Below are positions 34,101 to 46,085 of a stretch of DNA of 64,000 bases, one piece after another. Below the pieces are notes generated by a model, which saw only the letters and a list, made by a program, of their open reading frames with translations, had not been told where the DNA came from and did not search any database. The stretch spans positions 620,001-684,000 of the forward strand of contig JACGCN010000014.1 of the NCBI GenBank assembly GCA_014905825.1. The letters run 5' to 3'. Made by a program: the position numbers and the translations under genes. The first letter of the stretch is position 1. The number at the start of each line of letters is the position of its first letter. The DNA is from Lyophyllum atratum (taxonomy: Eukaryota; Basidiomycota; Agaricomycetes; Agaricales; Lyophyllaceae).

Positions 34101-34105
34101 TCGCA
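34101..34105. repeat. 5-bp target-site duplication, right of the copia element
   Basis: TCGCA, matching 28577-28581. Confidence 0.85.
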
Positions 34106-34559
34106 TACCAAGATTGATGCAAAAGGGTCCACCAACATCATTGTATGTTCCTCCACCTGCTTGACTGCCGATTGCATACTAATGGAATGTCCCCTCTCAG
34201 AGACAAATGCACCGTTCCTCTCCTCAGATATCTTTGCAAGGCACGGAGTGTGACCTTATCCGGCAAAAAGGAGGACCTTCTGCAGCGGCTTCAGTAAGTT
34301 TCTCCCATACGCCAACATACCCAAACGTGGCTGATGGCGTGAAAGGTCCATCCTTGAAAACCCTATCACAGTTCTCGAGATAAAAGCAGCATTCGACGCC
34401 TTGCAGTCAGCCCCTCCATCTCAACCCAAGAAACGGAAGCCGGAGGCCCCAATGGGTTCTGCTGCGCCTGCAAAGAAGAAAAGAGGGGCCGTCGAAGATG
34501 TTTCCCGCCTTCGCAACGAGGAGCAAATTCGGCATATGTTCTTCCGTCATCCCCAATAG
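34106..34559 (+). pseudogene. 3' part of the interrupted transposase-like gene, SAP domain
   Basis: It continues the frame of 28581 after removal of the copia element and one target copy: a short exon piece to 34143, an intron ending at 34199, then an exon with a SAP-like helix-turn-helix (PLLRYLCKARSVTLSGKKED, LLQRL), a short intron, and a last exon with two basic clusters (KKRKPE, AKKKRG) ending in TAG at 34557-34559. SAP modules bind AT-rich DNA, which suits the C-terminus of a transposase. The basic clusters could be nuclear signals. Confidence 0.65.
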
Positions 34560-34594
34560 CATTTATAACTAAATTTCGAGTACAAATACATTCA

Positions 34595-35197
34595 TCACTG
34601 TTTCCCTACATGTGCACTGAGTCGGACAATTGCAACAGAGGCCTGTTCCCACTCCTCTAATTTGTTCAATGCTTGATCTCGCTGGAAGCATGCTCTGTCT
34701 CGCTCTTCGCACACTTTATCGAGGGACTCCGCAAGTTCAATGCAGTGCATGCGCAAAAGATCAACATCGGAGGCATCTAAATGAATGGCTGTGGTAATTT
34801 CAGTATCCAGTAGACTAAAATTATGCCGGACAGACACTTATCAACCGGTTTAAGGAGCAAGTCAATGAATTCTTGTGATGAAGTCTGCGAGTCGAGAGCG
34901 CCACCAGGTGCGTAAGCCCTGCAAAAGTATCGAAAGGAATTCCAGGTTGAGTAGGCAAAGATCTGCTTACCCTTCAATCTTCGCTCTGGCCTTCGTTGCC
35001 GTTGCACGAGGTGTCGGGCATGGCGAGGAGAAGTCACCGACGTCATGAGAAAGTCGGCGCTTTTTCCCTTGGTGGCTTTGTTCGAGTTCCTGTTCGTACT
35101 TGACTTGCTTGTGCTGGGATTCGAAAAAAGGACTGGAAGGATTGAACGTATCACCAACAGTGGCAGGTGAGCTTGGATGAAAGGAAGAATCTGACAT
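34595..35197 (-). CDS. small coiled-coil protein of the second transposon unit
   Basis: The start ATG is at 35197-35195 and the stop TGA at 34597-34595. Three exons join in frame, giving about 155-165 residues. The N-terminal half is Ser/Pro-rich with a GKKRRLSHD basic patch. The C-terminal half is a helical, charged stretch (LRMHCIELAESLDKVCEERD and onward) predicted to coil. It lies 36 bases beyond, and antisense to, the end of the transposase-like gene and diverges from the next plus-strand gene with about 120 bp between starts. No family is known to me. Confidence 0.6.
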
Positions 35198-35314
35198 ATC
35201 GGAAAAGAGGATAAGGCGCACCGATTCTCGTGTCGTGACGCGGTCACATGCTGGCTGAAATTTTCTGCTCCTCGTTTCCTGCCATCCTCGATCCTCACAG
35301 GAAATCAGGTGGCC

Positions 35315-36931
35315 ATGCCCATCTTTGCTGACCTCGAAGAGCAAGAGAGGCAATATTTCAGTTCTATGCACAGCTCACATACTTTTCAAGCCTCAGCCAG
35401 TCTTGGCTCGGATGAAGAAGACTCAGAGAATCAGGATCCCTCGGGGATGTCGCAAGGTCCCGTCACGCCAGCTCCAAGCCAGGACAGAATGAACACGGCC
35501 AGAGGTTCGACCGTCGGACCAAGGTAAGGAAATATCAATGATTAGCGGCCATAGACTAAACGCACCGAAGAGTTCCATTTGCAGACTCACCAGCTATCAA
35601 CCAAGCTTATAATTCAAGTTTTTCGTCATCTTCAACAACATCCTCCTTGGGTCGCCGAAGCAGGGATGGCGGAAATGAACTCACAGAATGGTCACCCGCT
35701 ACGAAGGTGCAACTCGTCGACTATGCAAAACGAGTCAGCACACAGTACGGAGTTCCCAGTGATGCGCGTGAGGAGTTTATTGCAGCGAGCACGGTGCATC
35801 CTGAACTAAAAATATGGTATTAGCGAGGCTGATAGACACCACAGCTTCCAACACACAAACTCGTCGTTGTCGTTCTTGCCAAACTCATCGGAGATGAACA
35901 AGAAAACATTGGGCGTGCACTACAGGGGTATTGCACCTCGACTGATTTTAAAGTAAGTTGACGTAGCCTGAGGTCGGGGAACGTCATCATGTAACTCACA
36001 TGTGTATTGCTCACAGGAACATGTTGTTGGGCGTCTGCGGTCAATTTTGTTGGATCCGAAGTTATCGTCGTACAAAGATGGCCTGCTGAGTCGTCTGTTG
36101 GTGAGTTGCCGCATACACGCTGGTTAACACTGGTTGATACTCACCAACATCTGGTTGGCTAGCGACACATCCGACTCAACCCTGGTTTATACCGCATACC
36201 TGCCAGCCTTCGAGACTCAATTACGGATATGGTGTTCTCTCGCGCAGTCAGTAAAGCATTAACGACAGCCCGAAGTGAGTTAAAGCGCAAGGTAATTGAT
36301 GCCTTCAATCTGATCCTGAGCAACGCGTCGGCTAATCATTGATTAGATGACAGAATCATGGGCAAAAAAGAAGGACATCTACGCGCTCGTGAAATACCTC
36401 TCATGGAACTCTTCCCAGGAGATGTCAGATGCGATTTGGGCACGCTTCGCATGGCTGGTCAGTGCGACGCAAACTATCTCGCACCTTGCGCAAATTGACT
36501 CGACATCTCGCAGCAATTGAAACTTAGTGATTATCGTGAGGAGGTTGAGAAGGGCGCGAGGGAGGATGATAAATTTTGGAACTGGATTGATGAAGAGCTC
36601 AAGACCCTTCGTGAAAAGAACCCTGAGCTACTGGAGGCTGAGAGAAAAACTCGTATCAGTTTGTGAGTGATGGTTGCTTGGGTGATCCTCCGTGTACTGA
36701 ATCACCACCCTTAGCGTGTTCGAGCAGTCCCTTATCAAACACAGGGAACTCTGTCCAGCTAAGACAAAACAGAAGGCTTCCGCATCCCATCAAGTCCCTG
36801 CATGGCAAGTCGAGATCTCAAATGCAGTGGACGAGATGGAAAAGTATTCTCAGGCTGACCTAGCAGATGAAGAACAGAACGAGCGCGGGGGTGAATCAAG
36901 TGGTGAACCAGTCGAAGAGGCTGCAGTATGA
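35315..36931 (+). CDS. companion protein of the second transposon unit, unknown family
   Basis: The start ATG at 35315 leads into about eight exons with short GT-AG introns and a continuous frame to TGA at 36929-36931. An acidic, Ser-rich N-terminus is followed by ELTEWSPATKVQLVDYAKRV and then repeated blocks of hydrophobic and charged residues (KLVVVVLAKLIGDEQENIG, LRSILLDPKLSSYKDGLL, DIYALVKYLSWNSSQEMSD). They look like an all-helical domain. The C-terminal exon is acidic. I believe similar proteins occur next to transposase-like genes in other mushrooms, but I cannot name the family. Together with its two neighbours it forms the likely minimal gene set of the unit. Confidence 0.6.
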
Positions 36932-39365
36932 TACTAAAAACCCAGTGAACCCAGTCACCGTTAAATACTACTACATAATAGTTGAATACGATGCTCATTG
37001 ATATCATAATACACTTCTAATAAGTATCTTTTCAAATGGGATAATGGATTGCGCATATCAGATGGGTAAAAATTTCACCTCGAAGCAAGGCTACAGTCAC
37101 TGTGCCAGTTTTGCATCAACTTTGGGTCAAAAATACGCAGGGGAATCCGACGTCAATCGTACGTCGAGGATTCCATTGTGAGATCGACGCTGCTGAATAT
37201 TGGATTGATCAGCAACGAGCGGACATAAAATTGACATTCCGCCTTCCCAGGTGGGACCCGCATCCGTGAACCGACGGTGGTGTAACCCCATGGGTGATAG
37301 AGTACGAAGATTCACTATTATGGTCAAAGAGGGTATCCCCGGTTTATAATATATTCTCCGACACGCAGGTGGGAAGTGTGGCAAAAAGTGCTTTACACCT
37401 GGATGATGAAAACATGAAGCTGAGACGGTGGAGAACGTGCTCGTCCAAAAACGCCGGCGCAAGGTGCCGTTAAACAGGTACAAAAAGCTCCAAGGATCCA
37501 GGAGGCAACGTTCCAACGAAGAACGAGTACATACCAGCCTGATAGCGATGTGATTAGATATCACGAGGTAGGCAACTTGATGGTGATTCGGTCGATCTTT
37601 CTGATAGGCTGCCAATAGGTCACCTGGTATTGAGCCCGCTCGCCACTACCACGTCATTGAAAGCGTTCGGGTTCTGGGATGCTATTCTGCAAACGAGGAC
37701 AGTTGAGATACAATCCGACTCACGCACACTTGTAATGTTGAGCGAGCAAACTGTACCCACCTTTGTCATCAATGAAGTCGTCCAGCAAGCATGAAGGAAC
37801 ATTGTCGGGTATTCGTGGAATTCGAAGGACCGTAGCGGCACCGAAGGAAGTAGCACGTGGGTAAAAATCGAGAGAAGGAAGTCTTTTGATAATTCAGACG
37901 ATAAAATTTGGGCACGTCGTCTGCAATCGAGAACGCCAGCAAACGGAACGCATGGGAGCCATGCTACCACCTGAATGAGAGTAATCCGAGCTCGAGGCGA
38001 TCCTACCAGATCGAAGTATCACAAGGTCCAAAGCCATAACGGTCATTCAGCTCGGCCCTGCTCGTTTAGGCCCAGCTGCTGTAGGCTTAGGTTCGTAAAA
38101 TGGTAAAGCCTCAGCCCTGGCAAGGATCCGTACATATTACGCGCTAAATTGAACAACCACCTTGGAATGCTGACCTGCTTACTGGCGAGAATCCTAACAG
38201 AAGGCGAAGCGACAAGGCCGATTTTGGGAGTTTATGAGAGGATTCAAGCTATTGTTGCCGCCTTTGGATCCAGCAGCAGGGGGCAAGAAGAGAATGGAGG
38301 AGGATCGTTCGTGTTGGTGAGAGGCGATCAGACAATCAATTCTTGCCGGGGCCGCAGTGCCGCTATCGGTGTTGTCCAGTTGAAAAACGCGAGCAAACAA
38401 TGTCATTTATTCAGATCCTTCCGTCAACGTGAATGAAGGAGGACGAGCATCGCGGGTTTAAGGATCCCTGTCACCGGCACCTCTTCGCCACCAGCTAAAA
38501 GAATAGAAGACTCTGATCAGGTCTTTAGTATGTACCCGAAACGCTGCCGATACGAGAAGGCTTATCACCAAGTGACCATCGACCTATTGACAACCTGGTG
38601 ATAGCCTTCGCGGTTTATATAGATGTCGCCACAAGTCTTCCACAGAGTATGATCGAAGGTGCACTGGCTTTTGGACCCTTTACACATCATGTGAATTTCC
38701 GCAAGTTCTTATTCCTCCACTTGTTGTGGAAATCTTTCTTTCCCCAGCATGGGAATACACGTGAAAGGAAGAGCGGGAAAAGAGGCCGTGAGGTTTAGCC
38801 TGACCACCGATTTACATAGAGAAGAAATCAAGGATATGCGACCGTCGGAGGGGGGTGGTTTTAGTTTGTGATTCCTCATGTCGGGTCGCAAGTCCGCCGA
38901 GGGCAGAAAAGCGAGCATGACAGCGCACTCATCACACCGTTCCGCAGGTATGTATAATACCCAGGCTCGAGGCTGAGAAGCCGATCAGCGGTCAGGACTG
39001 GTTAAATGGATGATACGAAGAGAAATTTACAGTCAGTTCAACACTTGTATCTCTCCCTGTTGAGACACTTGATGCAGGAGCAAGTAGAGGTCATATGTCG
39101 TAAAGTAGATCGTGATTATGATACATTAAGCTGCAGGTCTGAGCATGAGCAATGATGAGTTTTCCAAGAATAAAATCACTTACAATGTAGAGAGGTAAAT
39201 CATCGGCGTTAATATATACAACTGCTCGAAACAAGGAGGGATGGCTACAGTGGGAGGCGATGAGAATAGTGTCAAGAAGGATATCATGCCGCAACGTATG
39301 AGGCATCTGACTAGTGTCAGGGGTATATCCGGGAAGTGGGGATCAACGATCGCGGACAAAGTGAG
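36932..39365. other. intergenic, no supported gene
   Basis: Only short frames without recognisable domains. The right end of the second transposon unit should lie in the first few hundred bases. The AT-rich stretch 36955-37080 is followed by less biased sequence. Confidence 0.4.
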
Positions 39366-40841
39366 CTAATGACTCCCTGTCATCGTCTCGTGATAATGGC
39401 CCCCCTGGAAGAGGTGAGTCCATGAACCTTCGGGATGGCGGCTGCATTTGCATCGCCGAAGTTGACTGGCTGCTTGATGATGTGGGATTATCGATGTATA
39501 TTTCAGACGGCGTTCCTGTGACCGTTGGCGGATTTGGTCCAGAGGTTTCATCTCGGAAGAAAGAAGCGCTGGGTCGTCGAGATCCTGAGATCCGGGGCGC
39601 AGACGCTGCCCCAGCATGAGCGTCTGCGCGCGGCAGTTTTTTGACTGCGAATCTGGATGGAATGGCGAGGTAATGGACGCGAGGGAAAACGGCGAGCTTT
39701 TCACCGCCGATGATATCGGAGACTTATCATTATGAGGGGGTCGCGTAGAGGAAGTGGTTTGAGCAGGTGACGCAATGGTCGCGCTTTGATGGTGGCGAGA
39801 TGGGGTCTGGGTATCGTCGGCTTTGATGAAGCGTTGCGGACCCTGGGATTGTGCGTTCAGATGGTAAGGCTGCGATGCAGGTATCATGGGTTGATACGGA
39901 AGTGGACCTGTGCCAGTGAATGACGGCACAGCCTCTGAGGCCGCCCCTGGAACACCTGGTGGAATACCCATTTGGTAATAAGAATGCATTGGCGTCGCTG
40001 CTTGTAGACGTTGCACCTGTTCAAAGAGTTCGTCGTAGCGTGCCTTTAAGTCGTCAAACTCAGTTCGAGTGACATATTTCTCGCTGTTGAATAAGATTAC
40101 CCATCCTTAGCCGAGGTTCGGGAGGATGAACTGTCAGTATAACCTACACGGGCTCGACGACATGCCACTGGCATCTTGATTGCTCTCCTCGACGTGTACA
40201 TGGTGCACAAGGTTGTGTCCTAAAACGAGAACAGAGTTTGGTCAATCTTTGGCAGATGTAAAATATTGAATAACCGCGAAACCTATCGCATTTTATCTTC
40301 CGCCTTTTACACTCTGAGGGCGCCACGGTCCCGTGTGATATGGATCATAAGGTCAGTTTAAACGAAGGCGGGCATGTTGAATGTCACGAAGATAACGGAA
40401 GTGATTTGGACAGAAAGACGGGGAATCAACGCCATGACCGCATAAAGCACATAGTCGTTACCCACCAGTGCAACTCAAAGCCTGCCTGCGCCTCTTCTTC
40501 TTCGGCGGCCCGCGCGATGTCTCTAAGTCATCCGCGTCAGAATCGACTCCAAACATCTCTGAGCTCTTCCGCGGTCCCAAAACAGACTGATCTGGCAGGC
40601 TAGAGTGGGTCACGAATTGCGAAAGCGTTGGGTACATGTAGCTCGGACCCTCTCCTGAGCTTGAGTGATGCTGCGATAAACCGGAAGGCGGCAAATATGG
40701 ATGCAGCTGGCGTATAGAAGGCAGAGAGGGCTGTGAGCTGTAGCTGGGCTGTATGGGATCCGAACTGGATGGCGTCATTCCGCTACGCGTGGAACCCCGA
40801 GGACTAGCAACAGATCCAGTGGGCTGCCTAGGAGGATCCAT
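39366..40841 (-). CDS. Zn2Cys6 fungal transcription factor
   Basis: The start ATG is at 40841-40839. Exon 1 encodes a Ser/Pro-rich region, a PKKKRRR nuclear signal and the first cysteine (QALSC). A short exon gives ECKRRKIKCDR, and the next gives QPCAPCTRRGEQSRCQW. Together they are the six cysteines of a Gal4-type binuclear zinc cluster, here at an unusual place far from the N-terminus, as in several agaricomycete factors. After one more intron (about 40146-40085) a short coiled coil (FDDLKARYDELFEQVQRLQ) for dimerisation and a long disordered tail follow. No fungal middle-homology domain is visible. It binds DNA in the nucleus; targets are unknown. Confidence 0.8.
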
Positions 40842-42725
40842 GAACAGCAAGAAGCGTCTTGTTAATACCAGGTCATAGCCAGGGAGGACGTGTAGGGGAC
40901 GGAGGAACGCTGTGGCCACGGGTTTGTTCTTATGGATATACTAAAGTCATCCTCCAATAAGGTACCATCTCAAAGAAGGATAGTGGATTTTGCTTGTGGC
41001 ACTGGTAGATATTTCCATAACGATGGCATTAGCTTTCCGAAACGGTAATCAGTATGTAACATCATTTAAATGCAAACCAGGGCATCTGTGACGGTGATAC
41101 GGCGCGAGGTATGGCACGGACAAATTATCCATATTGGCAAGGTATTGATCAGGTTAGATGGCCATCGATATCTATGTTACTGACCACGCACCTACGTTAG
41201 ATCGCTGCGGTGATGCACATCCCATGAGTGGTCCCGTGGAAGATTCACCTGATCAGGTCTCCAGATTGGCAAGGGCGGCCGAATTTCTCTGAGATTCGTC
41301 TTGAAGCTGTCGTGACTCGTGAACAGCGAGGAAGACGCCGAAAAATAAAGTTTTTGAGATTTGTTTCGGTTGGTCTGCCGTCGCAGCCATCCAGATCCGC
41401 TATGTCCGGTATCACTTGCCTTTCTGAGATATTATCCGACACTGCTCACTGGACAGGCAGGTACCACCGGAACTCTCGTCATCTATCGCTTATTCTTTAG
41501 ATGTATCTCCAATGTTTTTCCCGCAAAGCTCCCATTTATGGGCACTTTACTCGGTGATGCTTCTGAAAGTCTTCTCTGACTTGAACAGGCCGATTCTTGA
41601 ATAGACCTCCAATTGCATATAGGCAGCAGACCTCATTGTATACCCATGCTCGCACGAGGCGGTCGCCCTGCATCTCATCTCGGTGACAAGGTGAATTTAT
41701 ACAAGTACGGATGTCTCCCTTTCGGGGTGGAGTCATGATTTACCCATGTGTCACAGGCAACGCGACAGGTTGCCACATACACTCTGCAGATCCTAACGGT
41801 AGTAATTTGCCGTCCGTGCATTAAGTTCTCTTCGCTGTTGAATTGCTTTTTGGTACGATCTCCGAGCATCCTGGATGAGGAATGGTTCTTGTCGCATGGT
41901 AACACCTGTCACCTAGCCCATTAAAAGATATTGTCAGGAAGATGTTTCGTCCCGGATGTTGGTGCCGAGGTAGCGCAATCTCCGAGTTATGCTTCCTCTT
42001 GACCACCCACGTCACAGGGTATAGGCAAGGCTAAAGGCACTCACCTGTCATGCGCTGACTTCTCAAGCTTCCCCCGACATAGCTCGCGTATATGTGTGGA
42101 CCCTGCGCGCTCCATCTTGTATTGTTCAATATACATGTGAAAGCCATGACGAACCGTGAATTTACAACTAGAACCTTCATTCCGAGGGACTCCGAATTTG
42201 AAGGAGTACAATGAGGATGCGTGTCACCAAAGGGTCGTGCATCCTCGACCTCGAGTAGATTGCTCCCGTCGACAAAACCGAAAATGATGCAAGCGACCTT
42301 CAGGATTGATTGAATATGGAGCTAATCCCCAGGCGTGGCCCCTAGTCCGGAAAACGCCAATGGCGTACGAAAGGGGCGTCGACGTTGCCGTGATGAAAAC
42401 CCTTTGAAAAGCGTGTGCATCCTGGCCAGATGGGTCCTACTTAATTAGCCACAAAATCAGAAATAATGATGCGCCCCGTTCGAGAGCTCACCGATGGTAC
42501 CTCAGCTTTCTACCCACATGCACGGTATAGCCTTCGCGAAGACATTCTGACGAGTCAAAGAGATGAGCGCTGGATAGCGCCCCGGTGAAGCCTTGAAGGC
42601 TAGTAGGTCGAAAGAAAGGAAAGATTTCAAGCTCCGAAACCATTTGGTACTACCTGCCTACAACGACCACAAGCTTGCAGAGGGGCCTTTCCTAGCGCCT
42701 TCTACCATCTTCAGGAAAGTCCTAC
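40842..42725. other. intergenic, no supported gene
   Basis: Short frames only. It contains the divergent promoters of the Zn2Cys6 factor and the antiporter gene. Confidence 0.45.
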
Positions 42726-44183
42726 ATGACAATTGCATATGAGGCACCGAGTATCCCTCTCCTCTTCACAGTTTCTTCATACATCTACCTCCTAAATGTT
42801 GCAGAGTCTTTGCTCTCGTCAACTATCAATGCTGGACTTATCGGATCTTTGGCACTTGGAATTGTCTTCGGTCCAGAAGCGTCCAACATACTACCGGAAG
42901 ACATACAAAAAACTTTTGTGATCATCGGCTACATCGGCCTCCTTCTGATCGTCTTTGAAGCAGGGTTATCCACCGACATCGCCCTCCTTTACACCAACAT
43001 CCTCCTCTCCTCCATCATAGCGCTTTCTGGAGTTATTTTCCCTATAGCATTTTCTATATTTCTACTCTCATATGGCTACGGCTATACTCTAATGCAAGCA
43101 TTTGCAGCAGGCGCTGCATTATGTTCAACGTCTCTCGGCACAACACTTGCCTTACTTCGTCCTGAGATAAGGCAAACAAGGACCGGGGCGATCATACTGA
43201 GTGCCGCACTGTTGGACGATATCACTGGCCTTGTTTTCGCTGCAATAATTCCGAATCTCCCGTCTGAAGTGTCCAATTCATCCGGTATCATAACGTGGTA
43301 TATAGTGGCCCGTCCTGTCTTGGTTTCGTTGGGTTTCGGCTTCGGCACACCACTAGCGGCCGTCCTCGCGCATAAATTTCTGCTTCTGGCCACCCCGTCT
43401 TTTCGGAGAAAATATATATACACCGGGTATACACAATTATTTGTTATTGCCTCCACGCTATCAGGTTTCGTTGCCGGAGCCAAGTATGCAGGAACCTCCG
43501 AGCTATTCGGCGCATACCTGGCAGGTGCTTTCCTGGCACATCTCTTCCCCACCCCAATGGGAACTTCTACGTCTGTAACCTCCGTGATGGCACATCACAA
43601 TCCAGCTGACGTCCTTCATACCCCGGGCTCAGCATTCGTCTTCTACATTGTTCCGGTCCTCCAACACCTGTTCTCTCCCCTCTTTTTTGCGTCCATCGGC
43701 ACGGCACTCCCCATCCGCTCCCTCTTCATTGTGAATAATTCTCGGCGCGTGATATGGCGGGGCATCGTGTATTCCACCCTCATGATCATGGCCAAAGCGG
43801 TTGTAGGACTATGGATCTTGGTATGGCCAGACACCCAATCTGGATACGGTTGGTGCGGGGCTAGGCACCTGAACAAGCGGACCGGAGATTCCGAGCGACG
43901 TACGGACCTCGCACCCCCCAGGAGTGGTGCCCAGAGCGAGACAGCTGCTATACCGCGCGCGCGTTCGGCTACGTTAGTGGGTTTAGCGATGGTCGCTCGC
44001 GGCGAGATCGCCCTTATCGTGGCGCAGCTTGCACGACCTGTTCTTGTAGGAGGTGCTGCAGCCGAGCCTCACGGGGCTTCCGAGCCATTTGCGGTGGTGA
44101 TCTGGGGGATCCTATTGACTACCATCGGTGGCGCAGTTGGGGTTGGATTGTTACTGCGTAGTTGGGACCATCGATCTGCATAG
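42726..44183 (+). CDS. Na+/H+ antiporter-family membrane transporter
   Basis: Single exon, 485 residues. About twelve hydrophobic segments with the Na_H_Exchanger (CPA2-type) pattern: GLIGSLALGIVFGP near residue 37, IGYIGLLLIVFEAGLSTD near 67-84, a SAALLDDITGLV block with the paired aspartates 164-165 that carry ions, a GAKYAGTSELFGAYLAGAFL block, and a C-terminal ARGEIALIVAQL segment. It exchanges monovalent cations for protons, probably at an internal or plasma membrane. An insertion of polar, Arg-rich residues (about 380-415) between the last helices is unusual and could be an unspliced intron, though the frame stays open. Yeast Kha1-type proteins are much longer. Confidence 0.8.
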   Translation: MTIAYEAPSIPLLFTVSSYIYLLNVAESLLSSTINAGLIGSLALGIVFGPEASNILPEDIQKTFVIIGYIGLLLIVFEAGLSTDIALLYTNILLSSIIALSGVIFPIAFSIFLLSYGYGYTLMQAFAAGAALCSTSLGTTLALLRPEIRQTRTGAIILSAALLDDITGLVFAAIIPNLPSEVSNSSGIITWYIVARPVLVSLGFGFGTPLAAVLAHKFLLLATPSFRRKYIYTGYTQLFVIASTLSGFVAGAKYAGTSELFGAYLAGAFLAHLFPTPMGTSTSVTSVMAHHNPADVLHTPGSAFVFYIVPVLQHLFSPLFFASIGTALPIRSLFIVNNSRRVIWRGIVYSTLMIMAKAVVGLWILVWPDTQSGYGWCGARHLNKRTGDSERRTDLAPPRSGAQSETAAIPRARSATLVGLAMVARGEIALIVAQLARPVLVGGAAAEPHGASEPFAVVIWGILLTTIGGAVGVGLLLRSWDHRSA

Positions 44184-46085
44184 AGAGACATCTTTTCCAG
44201 CTCAACGACATCGTTCGCGGTTCAGTGCGGAAGGACGACTTGTGGGGGACGACCCATTCGTTCGAGGTGCTGATGGGTGCTCTACACATCGTTATTCAAG
44301 ACTGGCCATAAAATTATCGTTGGTGACAACCTACTCACGGAAACTGTAGAGCATTGACAGAAGTAGTATCATCTAGCAGACGATGAATTCAAAAGAACAG
44401 TAATTTGGAACACCGAGTTGGCTTGCACGGGCCTTCGACAGATGCATGGACCGCAAGAGCACCAGTGGAGGGTGACTACCAACCCCCCGTCAGGGATATG
44501 CAGGTCATGCCCGAGGACATAATTTCCAAACTTCCACCGAGCACTTTGTCCGCTGATGCAATCCTCCGTATCGACAAACCTTGATCACCTGCCCTATCCA
44601 CCATGCAGCGCTTAGATCTACCCATTGACAGGCCTGTTAGGGTTTACAGGGTATAACAGCTTCACGATCTATGTTTGTATCTTGTCGAGACACCATATCC
44701 CCGTCGAACCGAAGGCTATGCACCGGACGTTGCGTTTCAGAGCAGCGGAAGCGAGCTTCATATCTGGATGCACACAACATGTCCGAGCAACCGGGCCGGT
44801 CGACAAAGAATCTCTGCTGCAGTGATTCCTGCGAGCAGACGGCGCGTCACGCAACACGGATGATCCTGCCGTTTCACCAAATGGGCCAGCCTCCCAGATT
44901 CTAATGGCGCCGGGACGTCCTCGTGCCCATCGGTTCAAGGAAGATTGACGTGAAACCAACGAAGGTGGCAAATGAAGGTCCTTCAAAATACCTGTCTAAG
45001 CTACCCACGTGGAGTCGCCTTGATCAAATCGCGGGGTCCTGTGCCACTAGTTCTACCAGATAATCTCGATCCCGCGGCTGCTGCTGTTCCAATCCGATTA
45101 GCCATAACGGGAACACGTTGCATGCTGATGGCTGGGCAGACCGCGGGCATACTAGTGGGCTAGAATGCGACGAGAATGGTTATACATACCCTAAGGCAAG
45201 TCTGCGGTAAGTCAGAGCTAGGCACCACGATCTCGGCCAGCACTTTCCTCTTACTCGGATGATGTTTCAATTCATCACCGGGATATAGCGAGGATCCTCA
45301 ACGTATGTGCTAAACGACGTATAGCTGTAACCAAGCCTCATCTCTTATCCAAAACATAATTAGCCATTCAGCAGGGTACGCGAGCGTCTATCCAATGAAG
45401 TGAATTGTCACAGATAGGAAAAGCAGAAGACACATTTGTTACCCCAAATACGAAATTGCTAGTGGCGCATCAGGAAATAGGACAGGAATCCGTCGACCCT
45501 GATTGTCCGTTCTGTACTTGTACGCAATTGAGCGGCGAGCCGTGATTAGTGCAGCAAACATACATCGCACCAGACAGCGCCAGACTCGCGTTCCAATGAT
45601 TCGCAAACTGGGACAAGAGTATATAATGAGCCGCTGAGTCGAAAGTCGTTTGCATCTAATCGTGTGGTTGATCATCTCATGATCTCTACTTACACGTGTT
45701 CTGGAGACAATTTCTCGGTGAAGAACTCAGCGCCAATGCCAATCAGGGCATATGTACATTACCCCTGCAAATATTTACGCACGGCCGCGGTCGGGTCTCC
45801 GGGATCGAGCAGGATCGAGCCCATCATAATATTGGACCCGGGATTCAAGAAAAAAGTACAACATGGAAACACATTCATTGTGACAATACAGCTTTACATC
45901 GCATATGTATACATGCACTGGGTTAGATATAGACTGAATTCGAGGTGAGCAATCGGTTGGTTAGTAGGGACTTGGTGTCCAGGTCCAGGTCCAGGAGTTA
46001 GGTGGGTAGTTTGTAGCAGCGTCCACGTCGTGTATCGTTCCACAGTAGAGATCCAGTATATCCATCCATCTGTCCAGTAGCGAAA
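44184..46085. other. intergenic, no supported gene
   Basis: About 1.9 kb between convergent genes with only short, overlapping frames on both strands and no domain that I recognise. Confidence 0.45.

Larger units (their letters stand above)
24075..36931. mobile_element. second DNA-transposon-like unit, three genes, ends undefined
   Basis: Three genes sit together: a plus-strand zinc-finger/SAP transposase-like gene, a minus-strand coiled-coil gene and a plus-strand companion. The order echoes the right part of the KDZ element (transposase, antisense coiled coil, partner), although the proteins are not recognisably related. The extents given are those of the coding parts; real ends lie outside. 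A copia retrotransposon sits inside it. Confidence 0.55.

Noticed and set aside
24075..36931. CCCCTGCG near 23594 and its reverse complement near 37140 as terminal inverted repeats of the second unit
   Set aside because: The match is short and decays after nine bases, and the outer flanks show no target duplication. Chance cannot be excluded.
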